Source: Billgrantia tianxiuensis
GTDB lineage: Bacteria > Pseudomonadota > Gammaproteobacteria > Pseudomonadales > Halomonadaceae
Direction: 5' to 3'
DNA length: 64,000 nucleotides
Assembly: GCF_009834345.1 (NCBI RefSeq)
Contig: NZ_CP035042.1
Coordinates: forward strand, 4,278,001 to 4,342,000
In this document: positions 27,271-36,550 of the stretch, one piece after another
Numbering within the stretch: the first letter of the stretch is position 1
How the letters are laid out: each line of letters starts with the position of its first letter
Position numbers and translations under genes: made by a program
Notes under the pieces: model-generated
What the model was told of the DNA's origin: nothing
The model's database searches: none
Seen by the model: only the letters and a program-made list of their open reading frames with translations

Positions 27271-28979
27271 TGGCGACACCCGCTTCGTCTTCGCTCCGAG
27301 GCCGGCTGCCCCAGCTCAACGGGGCGGGCATCATCCTGCCGTTCACCGCGGTGGCCCTGCTGTTGCTGGTGGGGCTGCCGCTGCTCTACGTGATCCTGCA
27401 AGCGGTCTTCCCGGGCTGGAGCCGAGGCCAACTCGGCGGCGCTTTCACGCTGTTCGCACCGACGCTCTCCGACCCGGCGCTGCTGCGCCTGCTCGGTAAC
27501 ACCCTACGCCTAGGCGTGGCAGTGGTAGTGGTCTGCGCACTGCTGGCAATCCCGCTGGGTGCGCTGCGTGCTCTGGCCCGGGTTCCCGGTGGCGCAGCCT
27601 GGGATCTGATCTTTCTGGTCCCTTTCATGATCCCGCCTTACATCGCCGCGCTTTCCTGGATGCTGACGTTGCAACCTCGCGGCTATGCGGAGCAGCTCCT
27701 CGGGCTCAATGCCAGCGGTTTCCTGTTCTCCTTCTCGGGTATCGTCCTGGTGATGACGCTCAATGTCTTTCCGGTGGTCTACTTTGCCGTCTCGCGCACC
27801 ATGCTGAGCGTCGGCGGGCGCTACGCCGCCGCCGCGCGGGTCAATGGCGCCGGATCCTGGCGTACCCTGTGGCGCATCACCCTGCCGCTCTCCACGCCGG
27901 GCATCGCCGCCAGCCTGCTGCTGGTCTTCGCGCTGACCATCGAGGAGTTCGGCACTCCCGCCACCCTTGGCGCCCAGGCCGGCTTCCCGGTGCTGGTCAC
28001 CGGCATTCATCAACGCTTCTCGGACTGGCCCATCGACATTCCCGGCGCGGCGGTGCTCTCACTGCTGCTGGTGCTGCTGGCCATGGTCGCCTTCTACCTT
28101 CAGCACTGGCTGGTCACCCGCCGCTCATATGTCAGCCAGACCGGCAAGCCCGCCCAAGCCGAGCGCGCCGAGCTGGGCCCCTGGAAGTGGCCTGCGCTGT
28201 TCTTCTTCTCCCTGGTGGCATTGGCCGCCGTGGCGGTACCGATTCTCGCCGTGCTGGCCACCGCCTTCACCGCCACCCTCTCCGGCGGGCTGAGCTGGGA
28301 GAATCTTTCGCTGCGTCACTTCGAAGCGCTGCTGTCCAACCGCGGCGGCGCCGTGCAGGCGCTTTCCACCAGCCTGGGGCTCGCCATCGGCGCGGCCCTG
28401 CTGACCGGCGTACTTGGCGCGCTGACCGGCTACCTGGTGGTGCGTACACGCATTCGCGGCAAGGGCGTGCTCGACTTACTCTCTCTGCTACCCAACACCA
28501 TGCCCGGTATCGTGGTGGCAGTGGGGCTGATATTGGCCTGGAATCAGAGCTGGTGGCCGATCCAAGTCTACAATACCGGTGCCATGCTACTGCTCGCCTA
28601 CGCCTGCCTGCTGCTGCCCTACCCGGTACGCTACGCCTCGGCGGCCTTCCGCCAGATGAGCGAAAGCCTGGAAGCCGCCGCCCGGGTGTGCGGTGCCGGC
28701 TTCTTCACCACTTTCCACCGCATACTGCTTCCGGCCCTGGCACCGAGCCTGATCGTCGCCATGCTGCTGGTGTTCGCCATTGCCTCCCGGGAACTGGTCG
28801 CTTCACTCATGGTCGCTCCAGCAGGGATGCGCACCGTTTCGACCTTCGTGTTCGGCCAGTTCGAGCAGGGCTCCCCCGGCGTCGGCATGGCCATGAGCGC
28901 AGTGGCGATCTTCACCACCACGGCCCTGTTGGTGGCACTCACCGCGTTCAGTCGAGGACGTTTGCCCATCGCCGATTGA
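27270..28979 (+). CDS. Fused ABC transporter permease (two permease domains)
   Basis: The 569-residue membrane protein contains two binding-protein-dependent permease domains in tandem, as in FbpB or the putative 2-aminoethylphosphonate permease. The two cytoplasmic coupling loops are AAARVNGAGSWRTLWRITLP near residue 190 and EAAARVCGAGFFTTFHRILLP, visible here as AAARVCGAGFFTTFHRI, near residue 470. It completes a minimal importer with the two genes upstream, to which it is translationally coupled. Convergent MFS transporter DNA begins 48 bp after its stop. Confidence 0.9.
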   Translation: MATPASSSLRGRLPQLNGAGIILPFTAVALLLLVGLPLLYVILQAVFPGWSRGQLGGAFTLFAPTLSDPALLRLLGNTLRLGVAVVVVCALLAIPLGALRALARVPGGAAWDLIFLVPFMIPPYIAALSWMLTLQPRGYAEQLLGLNASGFLFSFSGIVLVMTLNVFPVVYFAVSRTMLSVGGRYAAAARVNGAGSWRTLWRITLPLSTPGIAASLLLVFALTIEEFGTPATLGAQAGFPVLVTGIHQRFSDWPIDIPGAAVLSLLLVLLAMVAFYLQHWLVTRRSYVSQTGKPAQAERAELGPWKWPALFFFSLVALAAVAVPILAVLATAFTATLSGGLSWENLSLRHFEALLSNRGGAVQALSTSLGLAIGAALLTGVLGALTGYLVVRTRIRGKGVLDLLSLLPNTMPGIVVAVGLILAWNQSWWPIQVYNTGAMLLLAYACLLLPYPVRYASAAFRQMSESLEAAARVCGAGFFTTFHRILLPALAPSLIVAMLLVFAIASRELVASLMVAPAGMRTVSTFVFGQFEQGSPGVGMAMSAVAIFTTTALLVALTAFSRGRLPIAD

Positions 28980-28987
28980 GCTCCGTT

Positions 28988-29035
28988 GCCAGCCTCGGGG
29001 TGGATCTCTGCTCGGGTGCATCATGCATCATCTGA
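28988..29035 (+). repeat. Degenerate copy of the 3' end of the second phnE gene
   Basis: These 48 bp align with 25016-25064, the last codons and stop of the second phnE, with about six mismatches and one gap. Translated in the matching frame, the copy still reads ASGWISARV where phnE reads ASEWISARV, before a 1-bp loss breaks it. The two copies are direct repeats bracketing the 3.9 kb that carries the second transporter. The repeat slightly overlaps the end of the MFS gene. Confidence 0.8.
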
Positions 29036-30268
29036 GGGTCGCGGGGGCTTCGGCGGCTTGGCCTGCCCCGCGGTATCGCTGCAGGCTGAGTATCGCGAGC
29101 CCGCCGGTGGCGGCAGGCAGCAAGAAACCTACGGCGTAGCTTCCGGTGACCCAGACGATCAGGCTGAACAGTGCGGGCCCCACCAGCACCCCCATGTAAG
29201 TGAGCACCAGTACGGCGGCGGTGGCTTCGCCCACTTCGCCGGGCTGGCAGCGCCTGGCCACTTCGGCCAGATAGACGCCGTTCCAGCCGACCGAGGTGGC
29301 GCCCGCCAGCACCAGCAGCATCACGACCGTCCAGGTGGGCAGCAACGCACCGAGGAGCGCCAGAACCAGGAACACGAGCGTGATGGTAAAAGCCAAGCCG
29401 AGCAGTACCGGCAGGCTGCGGCCCAGGTAGTCGGCCAGCACCCCCCAGCCGATGCGCCCCGTGACCCCGGCGACATGCACCACCGAGACGACGACCCCGG
29501 CGGTAACCAGGGCAAGCAGTCTCTCCTCGACCATGAAGGCCACCGCAAAGCTGAGCAGCGAGAGCTGGGCCGCCGAGAGGCAGAAACCGGCGGCCCCCAG
29601 CCAGCGCATCGGGGGCTGGCTGCGCAGCACGGCCAGGCTGCCGCTGCCGCGCATGGGTGCGGTGGGCTGGCGCGCCTGGTCCCAGAGAGCGCGACGAACC
29701 TGCAACAGCAGCAACATGCTCAGGCAAGCCACCCCACCGCCAGGAAAGCTGTATGCCAGCTCCAGTACGCCGTGAGGGTCGGCGCCAGCAGACCAGCCAG
29801 CACCCCGCCCAAGGGTACACCGGTCTGCTTGATGGAGAACACCAGGTTGCGCCGCCCGGCGGGCGTATAGCGGGTCAGCAGCTCCGCCGCCGCTGGGCTG
29901 GTCAGGCCATAGGCCAGGCCCAGCATCACGGTGGTGCCAAGCAGTGCCCAGGGCGTGCCGAGCAAGGCCAGCATGCAGCCGGCCAACACCAGGGCCATGG
30001 CCAGCTGGCTGGCCCGGCAACCGCCCAGACGCCGCGCCACTACTGCCGACTGCAGCGAGGCGAGCATCGCCACACCGTAGAGCAGGCTGACCTGCAGCCC
30101 GACCCAGCCGGTAGGCACGCCGAAGGCCGCCGCCACCTGGGGAGCGAGAGTCGGTACCAGCAGCATGGCCCCACTGCACAGCACCTGCACCCAGGTGGTC
30201 GCCGCCAGGACCCACCAGCCTTCCGCTCGGGATGTCGATGTCGAAGGCGTCGGGGGCGAGGCAGTCAT
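29028..30268 (-). CDS. MFS transporter (frame broken once)
   Basis: A twelve-helix major-facilitator permease of unknown substrate. The N-terminal half (start MTASPPTPSTS at 30268) reads to FLAVGW, then the frame breaks in a run of C bases at 29732-29735 on the plus strand. Adding one base joins FLAVG to VACLSMLLLLQVRRALWDQ and the rest of the protein. Motif-like loops include SIKQTGVPLGGVLAGLLAP and HVAGVTGRIGWGVLADYLGR. The repaired length is 413 residues, normal for the family. It is convergent to the phosphorus transporter and faces the upstream SDR gene on the same strand. Confidence 0.85.
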
Positions 30269-30380
30269 GGCAGACTCCGGTCACGATGACGAAACCGTTA
30301 GCCTACACACAAATTTTCCGGAATCGCCAACGCCATTGGCGAAGGCAGCCTTCGCCGTGTCTGACGGCAGCGGGAAAGCG

Positions 30381-31046
30381 CTACCAGGGCAATGGCTCAC
30401 CGTTGCTGTGCCAGAAACCGCCGCTGTTCTCCAGCGTCAGCGCCGCGATGCGTGCGGCGATACCGGCAGCGGCCTCTTCGGGCGGGATCAGCCCGCCGAA
30501 GTTGACCATGCGGGTCTGCACGTAGCCCGGGTGGAGCTGGGCGACAGCGATTCCCCTGGGCTTGAGGTCGATGGCCAGCGACTTGCCGAAGGCGTTCAGG
30601 GCCGCCTTCGAGGCCCGGTAACCGTAGCGCCCGCCGGAGTCGTTGTCGGCAATGGAGCCCATACGACTGGTGACGTTGGCGATCTTGCTACCTGCGCTAA
30701 GGTTGTCCAGCAGTGCCTCGGTCACTCGCAGCGGTCCGTAGGCATTGACTTCCATCTGCTCACGGATGGTGTCGAAGTCGAGCGAGCCCAGCGACTCGTC
30801 GTGCAGCAGGCCGGCATTGTTGATCAGCAGGTCCAGGCGTTGACCGCGAACGGCCTCGGCGAGACGCGCAACGTCCTCGGCCCGGGTCACGTCGACACCA
30901 TCGATCACCTGTTCGGCGATCTCGCTGAGTTCGGGCGACACGCTGCGGCATACGCCGATCACCCGCCAGCCCTCGGTGTGGTAATGCCGGGCCAGCGCCA
31001 GGCCGATGCCGCGGTTGGCCCCTGTGATCAGGACTCTGGAAGTCAT
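30381..31046 (-). CDS. SDR-family oxidoreductase
   Basis: A 221-residue short-chain dehydrogenase/reductase. The cofactor loop is TGANRGIGLALARHY near residue 8, NNAG is in LLINNAGLLHDESLG, and the catalytic tyrosine and lysine are in YGYRASKAAL. The preceding serine is in TSRMGSIAD. The C-terminal HPGYVQTRM is common in the group. AGGAGG lies upstream of the ATG. The substrate cannot be read; the short length and C-factor-like pattern resemble YciK/CsgA-type SDRs. Confidence 0.88.
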   Translation of the reverse strand: MTSRVLITGANRGIGLALARHYHTEGWRVIGVCRSVSPELSEIAEQVIDGVDVTRAEDVARLAEAVRGQRLDLLINNAGLLHDESLGSLDFDTIREQMEVNAYGPLRVTEALLDNLSAGSKIANVTSRMGSIADNDSGGRYGYRASKAALNAFGKSLAIDLKPRGIAVAQLHPGYVQTRMVNFGGLIPPEEAAAGIAARIAALTLENSGGFWHSNGEPLPW

Positions 31047-31227
31047 GGCGTTCCCTCCTTGGTGGATGACTGAGCTTCCCAGTGTGGTGCTCGAAAGAAA
31101 GAGTGCAAGCGCTGATTCAGCACATATCGCTTAATGCGCAAACGCCATATAATGGTTACCCAATGTAAACCACCTGCCCGGCAGGCCTCATGCATTTCGA
31201 TGCCCGCCATTGAAAAAGGACGTTTTC

Positions 31228-32640
31228 ATGGCCAAAAGCGCCTCAACCGTCACTCTTGCCGCCCTGGGCGGTGTCGCCGTCGGCCTGGTCGTGGGCTGGC
31301 AGTTGCCCAACGCCACGACGCCCCCGGTCGTTGACGATGCCGTCGCCGAAGGTAACGAGCTGCCCACTCTGCAACTGGGCGAACGCCAGCGTGGCGAAAT
31401 CACCTCTGCCAGCGAGCTCAACGGCAAGGACGGCAGTCGCTTCGACCGCTTCCTCCTGCCACTGGAGGAGGGAACCCTGATCGAGATCGAGCTCGGCGGA
31501 CCTCTGCAGGGAACGCTGGCGCTCTACGATGCCGAACAGCAGCTGCTCGCCTCGAGCTCCAACGTCGCCTACTACGATGCGCCGGCCGCTGCCTCATTGC
31601 GCCGCCGCATCGATGCCGACGGCGACTACCTGCTGGTGGTCAGCGGCCATGACCTGCATAGCTACGGTCCCTTCACGCTCACCAGCCGGGAGATGGAACT
31701 CATCACCAGCGATACCCTGGAGATGCCCTCGCGTGCCGACGGCTGGCTGCAGGACGGTAGCGACGACTACACGCTGACGATCGAAGAGAGCGGGCTGTAC
31801 CAGATCGAAATGCGTTCCAGCGATGTCGATGCCTACCTCGTGCTGGAAGGCCCCAACGGCTATCGCCGCGAGGACGACGACAGCGCCGGCAACCTCGATG
31901 CCCGCATCGCCGATTTCCTCGAGCCCGGCGAATACCGCCTCACCGCACGCTCCGCTTACGGGCAGAACAGTGGCCTCTACACGCTGGAACTCGGCCCCCA
32001 TGAGCTGGCTAGCGGAGAGACGCTGCGCAACAGTGGCGAACTCGCTATCGACGAACCGCTGCATGGCTGGTTCAGCGGCGAGTCGCTGAACTACGAGTTC
32101 ACCCTCGAGTCGCCGGCGGCAGTCACCATCGAGATGCTCTCTTCCGACTTCGACTCCTATCTCGAACTGAGTGGCAACAACGTCCATTTCAGTGACGATG
32201 ACGGCGGCGAAGGGCTCAACGCGCGCCTTTACGCCTCGCTGGAGGCCGGCAGCTACCAGCTGACCGCCCGCAGCCACGGTGGACATGGCAGCGGCCTGTT
32301 CGAGCTGCGTGCCAGCGCCATCGACATCGACGACCTGCCCAGCAACGGCCAACTGGAGGTCGACAGCCCCGTGCAGGCCCGACTGGAGTCGGGCGCCCGC
32401 GACTACTACGAGCTGGTAGTGGAAAGTGCCGGACACTATCGCCTGGATCTGCTCTCGGACGACTTCGACGCCTATCTGGAGCTGGAAGGCCAGGGCCTGT
32501 TCCTGAGCGACGACGACGGAGCCGGTGACCTGAACGCCCGTATCAGCACCCGCCTGGAGCCGGGCACCTATCGCGCCATCGCCAGGTCCTACAGCAACAG
32601 CGAGAGCGGCAACTATACGTTGCAGCTGTATCGCGAGTGA
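31228..32640 (+). CDS. Secreted protein made of tandem PPC domains
   Basis: After a short N-terminal hydrophobic stretch (VTLAALGGVAVGLVVGWQL), the 470-residue protein consists of four imperfect repeats of about 105-115 residues matching the pre-peptidase C-terminal (PPC) beta-sandwich. Each shows a VDAYLVLEG/FDSYLELSG/FDAYLELEG core, an acidic DDD-G segment, LNARI-like and LEPGxY-like elements. No protease, adhesin or other catalytic domain is attached, which is unusual because PPC usually follows a peptidase. The ATG at 31228 has AAGGA seven bases upstream. It is probably periplasmic or membrane-anchored, with a calcium- or substrate-binding role inferred only. Confidence 0.8.
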   Translation: MAKSASTVTLAALGGVAVGLVVGWQLPNATTPPVVDDAVAEGNELPTLQLGERQRGEITSASELNGKDGSRFDRFLLPLEEGTLIEIELGGPLQGTLALYDAEQQLLASSSNVAYYDAPAAASLRRRIDADGDYLLVVSGHDLHSYGPFTLTSREMELITSDTLEMPSRADGWLQDGSDDYTLTIEESGLYQIEMRSSDVDAYLVLEGPNGYRREDDDSAGNLDARIADFLEPGEYRLTARSAYGQNSGLYTLELGPHELASGETLRNSGELAIDEPLHGWFSGESLNYEFTLESPAAVTIEMLSSDFDSYLELSGNNVHFSDDDGGEGLNARLYASLEAGSYQLTARSHGGHGSGLFELRASAIDIDDLPSNGQLEVDSPVQARLESGARDYYELVVESAGHYRLDLLSDDFDAYLELEGQGLFLSDDDGAGDLNARISTRLEPGTYRAIARSYSNSESGNYTLQLYRE

Positions 32641-32686
32641 GGTGACCCTAGCCGGGCTGCCCCGTCCCATGCGGCGGGCAGTCATT

Positions 32687-34424
32687 TCACCCACAAGTCG
32701 TCGACGCTCGACGAACAGGCTATTGCCGGGGCGTCGCTTGGCCTGCTGTTTGAGCTCGGAGAGTTCGGCAGCAATGGCGAGGGGATCGCAACCGCGCCCA
32801 TCCCGGACCGGGCGAGCGGCAAGCGACAGGCTGACGAAAGGATAGAAAGCGACCTGCCCTTGCCGGTTCTTGATCCGTACGCCACCGGCTCGCCGTTCCT
32901 CGGCATCGTAGAACCCTGGCGCCATGCCGCCGAACGCCTCGAGTATCGCGTGACAACGTCGCTCCCAGCTGTCGCCGGCGAGCAGCAGCATGAAATCGTC
33001 GCCACCGATATGACCGAGGAAATCATCCCGCCCCATCTCCTGGTCGAGCAACTGCGCCAATGCCACGATGACACGGTCGCCACGCGCGTAGCCGTAGGCA
33101 TCGTTGTAAGCCTTGAAGTTATCCAGGTCACAATAGACCGCCGTGAAGGCCGCCCCAGCCTCCAGCCATTCCCCAAGCGTCTCGTTGATCAGCAGGTTGC
33201 CTGGCAGACCGGTCAGGGGATTGGCATGGCGTGCCTGGCGTACCTGGATCGCGGTGATCTCGCGCAACAGATCGACGATATTGCCCATGCCCTGGTAACA
33301 CCCTTGGGCATCGACGATCACGAAATCCTCCTGAGGCGCGTCCCGATTGTCGGTGATCTGCTGGCTGAGCACGGTCAACGGCGTCTCGTCGATGGCGATC
33401 GGCACACGCGGATCGATCAGCTCCTTCACCTGCCGCTTGGCGAACAGGGCATGACTGTAGGGGTTGGTGAATAGCGTCAGGAACTCGTTGCGCCGAATTA
33501 CACCCACCGGGCGTCCTTCGTCGACGACAGCCACGCAGCGCAAATTGGGATCGGCACGAAAGCGCTCCGCCAGGTTGAGCACTGGCCAGCGTGGCGTGAT
33601 GGGATCCAGCGGCCTGAGCACGGCGCGGGCACTGCGCATCTTTTCCTGGCGCAGCGGCGCCCCGCCGGGAAGAAAGCGCTCGATCACTTGCGGCGGGACC
33701 AGGCTGGGCCGGGCGAAGTAATAGCCCTGCAACAGCGAGAGGCTGCGGTCGAGCTCCCACAGGCAGCGGTACTCTTCGGCGGTCTCGACGCCTTCGGCGA
33801 TCAACAGGCAACCCAGGCTGCGCGCCACGTCGAGAATCGAACGCAGGAATTCCTGCTTACCAGGCTCGCGATCGATGCCGGCGATGAAGTGACGATCCAG
33901 CTTGACGAAGTCGGGGCGCAGCTCGGCCCAGTGGCGCAGGCTGGAGTGCCCGGCGCCCAGATCATCCAGTGCCACCTGAAAACCCATGTCCCGGTAGTGG
34001 GCCACGGCTTGCCGCATCAGGGCGTAATCGTGGATCGGCACGTGTTCGGTCAGCTCGATCACCACCCGGTTGGGTGCCAGCCCATGCTCGCGCAGATAGC
34101 CCAGGGTAAGCCCCTCGCGAAAGTCGCGCTCGACGATCGTCGATGGCATGACATTGAGAAACAGTCTTCCTGGCAGGCCAAGCCGAACGAAGGCAGCGAT
34201 CGCCAGGCGCCGACACATCAGGTCCAGCTCCACCAGCAGGCCCTGCCGCATCGCCGCATCGAACAGCGCCAGCGGCGAATGCAGCCGCGCCCCTCCGGTC
34301 CGCGGATCAACGCCTCATAACCGTGCACCCGCTGCCGCCCCACATCGACGATCGGTTGAAAACAGGGCGTTAGCCGCTCGCCCTCGATGATCGCCCTGAG
34401 CTCTTGTTCCTCTCGGCAGGACAT
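32687..34424 (-). CDS. EAL-CBS-GGDEF cyclic-di-GMP protein (frame broken twice)
   Basis: The N-terminal EAL phosphodiesterase domain (YEALIRGPEG, IELTEH, LDDLGAGHSSLRHW, LDRHFI, AEGVET) keeps the residues needed to cleave c-di-GMP. A CBS-pair-like middle follows (VAVVDEGRPVGVIRRNEF). The C-terminal GGDEF domain has HIGGDDF. One lost base at 34290-34293 splits the N-terminus from the rest. The frame then runs on antisense into the PPC gene, but one more base in the CCC run at 32690-32692 would give a stop right after FVERRRLVG. The repaired protein is about 579 residues, typical of this architecture. Confidence 0.83.
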
Positions 34425-34585
34425 GCCGTCCCCCCCTGTTCCCCCAAAGATGAGTTACAGTGCGTCATCCTCATGACAATTCCATGACCCGCCAACGCCC
34501 CATCGGCTGACAGGCGCGACAGCTGCTATGCTGTGCATGAGTTCGTCATGCTTGGGAGACGGCAATCTCATTTGCCCCTCGACAT

Positions 34586-35101
34586 ATGGATGTGAGCGTA
34601 AAGCGCAGGCTTCGTTTGCGCCCCGTAACATGGAGCGACAAGTCCCTGCTGGAACACTGGGACAGCCAGCCCCAGGTCATCGCTGCCAACCCCAACGAGA
34701 GGTGGAACTGGCAGGCCGAACTGGGTCATCCAACCGACTGGTGCCGCCAGTACATTGCCGAACACGATGGACACCCCATCGGCTTCGTCCAGATCATTGA
34801 TCCCGCCCGCGAAGAGAGCGGCTTCTGGGGAGAGGCGGTCCCTGGCTTGCGTGCCATCGATATCTGGATCGGCGAGCCCGACCAGTTAGGCAAAGGCTAC
34901 GGCACCACCATGATGCAACTGGCCTTGGCACACTGCTTCGCCGTCGCGGAAGTCAACGCAGTGCTGGTCGATCCCCTTGCCGACAATCGCCGCGCCCACC
35001 GCTTCTACGAGCGACTCGGCTTTCACTTCCTCGAACAGCGCCGCATGGGTGGCGACATCTGCTGGATCTATCGCCTGGAGCGCCACGAGTGGCTGGGATG
35101 A
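34586..35101 (+). CDS. GNAT acetyltransferase resembling AAC(6')
   Basis: The 171-residue protein is a GNAT N-acetyltransferase of the Acetyltransf_8 / AAC(6')-Ib-like group. The acetyl-CoA loop is in the segment PDQLGKGYGTTMMQLAL, followed by VDPLADNRRAHRFYERLGF and a GVRAID-like LRAIDIWIG. Enzymes of this group acetylate aminoglycosides, polyamines or siderophore lysines. This chromosomal copy has no mobile-element context and may be a housekeeping enzyme. An in-frame start at 34586 opens with MDVSVKRRLRLRPVTW, which fits the family N-terminus. Confidence 0.8.
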   Translation: MDVSVKRRLRLRPVTWSDKSLLEHWDSQPQVIAANPNERWNWQAELGHPTDWCRQYIAEHDGHPIGFVQIIDPAREESGFWGEAVPGLRAIDIWIGEPDQLGKGYGTTMMQLALAHCFAVAEVNAVLVDPLADNRRAHRFYERLGFHFLEQRRMGGDICWIYRLERHEWLG

Positions 35102-35185
35102 TGACGCCCACGATAGACCTCTCGTGACTCGAGCCTGCTACGCTGAACTTGGCAACGACGGATCACGTTCATCAGGAGGAAGCCG

Positions 35186-36484
35186 ATGTCTGGGCAAATG
35201 GATCATGCCAACCTGTTCGACGATGCCCGTTCCCGTCTGGAGGAGGTGTTCGACGCCATCGGCGTACAGGGCGACGCCAGGGAGCGCCTGAGGCAGCCCA
35301 GCCTGTCCCTGCAGGTGAGTGTGCCGGTGCGCATGGATGACGGCAGCCTGAGGGTCTTTCCCGGCTGGCGCGTGCAGTACAACAACATCCTGGGGCCGGC
35401 CAAGGGCGGCATTCGCTTCCACCCGGAGGTCAGCCAGGAGGAAGTGACCACGCTGAGCTTCTGGATGGCGGTCAAGTGCGCCGTAGTCGACCTGCCCTAC
35501 GGTGGCGGCAAGGGAGGCGTCAAGGTCGACCCCAAGCAGCTGTCGAAACTGGAGCTGGAACGCCTGGCACGCGGCTACGTACGCGCCATCGCCGACATCA
35601 TGGGGCCCGACCGCGACATCCCCGCCCCCGACGTCAACACCAATGCCACGGTCATGGGCTGGATGGCCGACGAATTCGACCACTTGGCCCGCGGCAAGGT
35701 GCCTGCCGCCATCACCGGCAAGCCACCCGCCCTGGGCGGCTCGCTGGGCCGTGTCGCCGCCACCGGGCGCGGTGCCCTGCACGTTCTGGACCTGTGGGCT
35801 GCCCGCGAGCGGCGTAAACCCGAGGAGACTACCGTGGCCATCCAGGGCTTCGGCAACGCCGCCTATCACTTCGCCCGCCTGGCCCATGAGCGGGGCTACC
35901 GTATCGTCGCCGTGTCCGACTCCAAGGGTGCCATCTACAGCCGCGAAGGCCTCGACCCCGACCCCATCATGGAGCAGAAGACCCACAACCAGCGCCTGCA
36001 CGACATGGTCTACTGCGACGACTCGGTATGCATCGCCGACGACGTGGAAAAACTCGAGCGCGATGAGCTGCTCACTCTCGAAGTCGATGTCCTCGCCCTG
36101 GCGGCGCTGGAGAACCAGATCCATGAGGACAACGTCGACCAGGTCAAGGCCCGCGCCGTACTGGAAATCGCCAACGGCCCCGTCACTAGTCAGGCCGATG
36201 AGCGCCTCGAGAAGCGCGGCGTGCCGGTACTGCCCGACGTGCTGGCCAATACCGGCGGGGTGATCGTCAGTTATTACGAATGGGTACAGAATCGCAACGG
36301 GGAACGCTGGGCCGAGGAGAACGTCAACGCGCGGCTGGCCGAACGCCTGGAGCGCCAGAGCCAGCTGATCTTCGAGCGCGCCGAGCGAGAGGAAATCTCC
36401 TATCGCAAGGCCGCCTACCGCCAAGGCATCGAGCGCATTGCCGAAGCCATTCAGCTGCGCGGAAATTGTCAGGATAGCGAATGA
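35186..36484 (+). CDS. gdhA: Glutamate dehydrogenase (Glu/Leu/Phe/Val dehydrogenase family)
   Basis: The 432-residue enzyme interconverts glutamate and 2-oxoglutarate plus ammonia. The N-terminal domain contains the family signature with the catalytic lysine (VDLPYGGGKGGVKVDP), the upstream substrate lysine in GPAKGGIRFHP, and PAPDVNTNATVMGWM. The nucleotide domain begins at VAIQGFGNAAYHFARL. An acidic position in the VAVSDSKGAIYS segment (aspartate) suggests preference for NAD, but this is inference. GGAGG-containing AGGAGG precedes the ATG. It stands between unrelated genes. Confidence 0.92.
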   Translation: MSGQMDHANLFDDARSRLEEVFDAIGVQGDARERLRQPSLSLQVSVPVRMDDGSLRVFPGWRVQYNNILGPAKGGIRFHPEVSQEEVTTLSFWMAVKCAVVDLPYGGGKGGVKVDPKQLSKLELERLARGYVRAIADIMGPDRDIPAPDVNTNATVMGWMADEFDHLARGKVPAAITGKPPALGGSLGRVAATGRGALHVLDLWAARERRKPEETTVAIQGFGNAAYHFARLAHERGYRIVAVSDSKGAIYSREGLDPDPIMEQKTHNQRLHDMVYCDDSVCIADDVEKLERDELLTLEVDVLALAALENQIHEDNVDQVKARAVLEIANGPVTSQADERLEKRGVPVLPDVLANTGGVIVSYYEWVQNRNGERWAEENVNARLAERLERQSQLIFERAEREEISYRKAAYRQGIERIAEAIQLRGNCQDSE

Positions 36485-36550
36485 GCGCTGCGGCTCACGC
36501 TCGGGCTAGCGTTCGACGCAAGGTGACAAGAACGGTGGCGGAGGGCGACA

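Noticed and set aside
25161..28979. Straight call of the second ABC importer as a ferric iron transporter
   Set aside because: Family resemblance alone is ambiguous. No Fur box was seen, whereas Pho-type units and phn neighbours point elsewhere.
31594..32686. The EAL-GGDEF frame continuing 1 kb antisense through the PPC gene to 31594
   Set aside because: The extra 360 residues have no family similarity and mirror the PPC gene in reverse. One missing base in a CCC run at 32690-32692 would supply a stop right after the GGDEF domain, so the extension is treated as an artefact.
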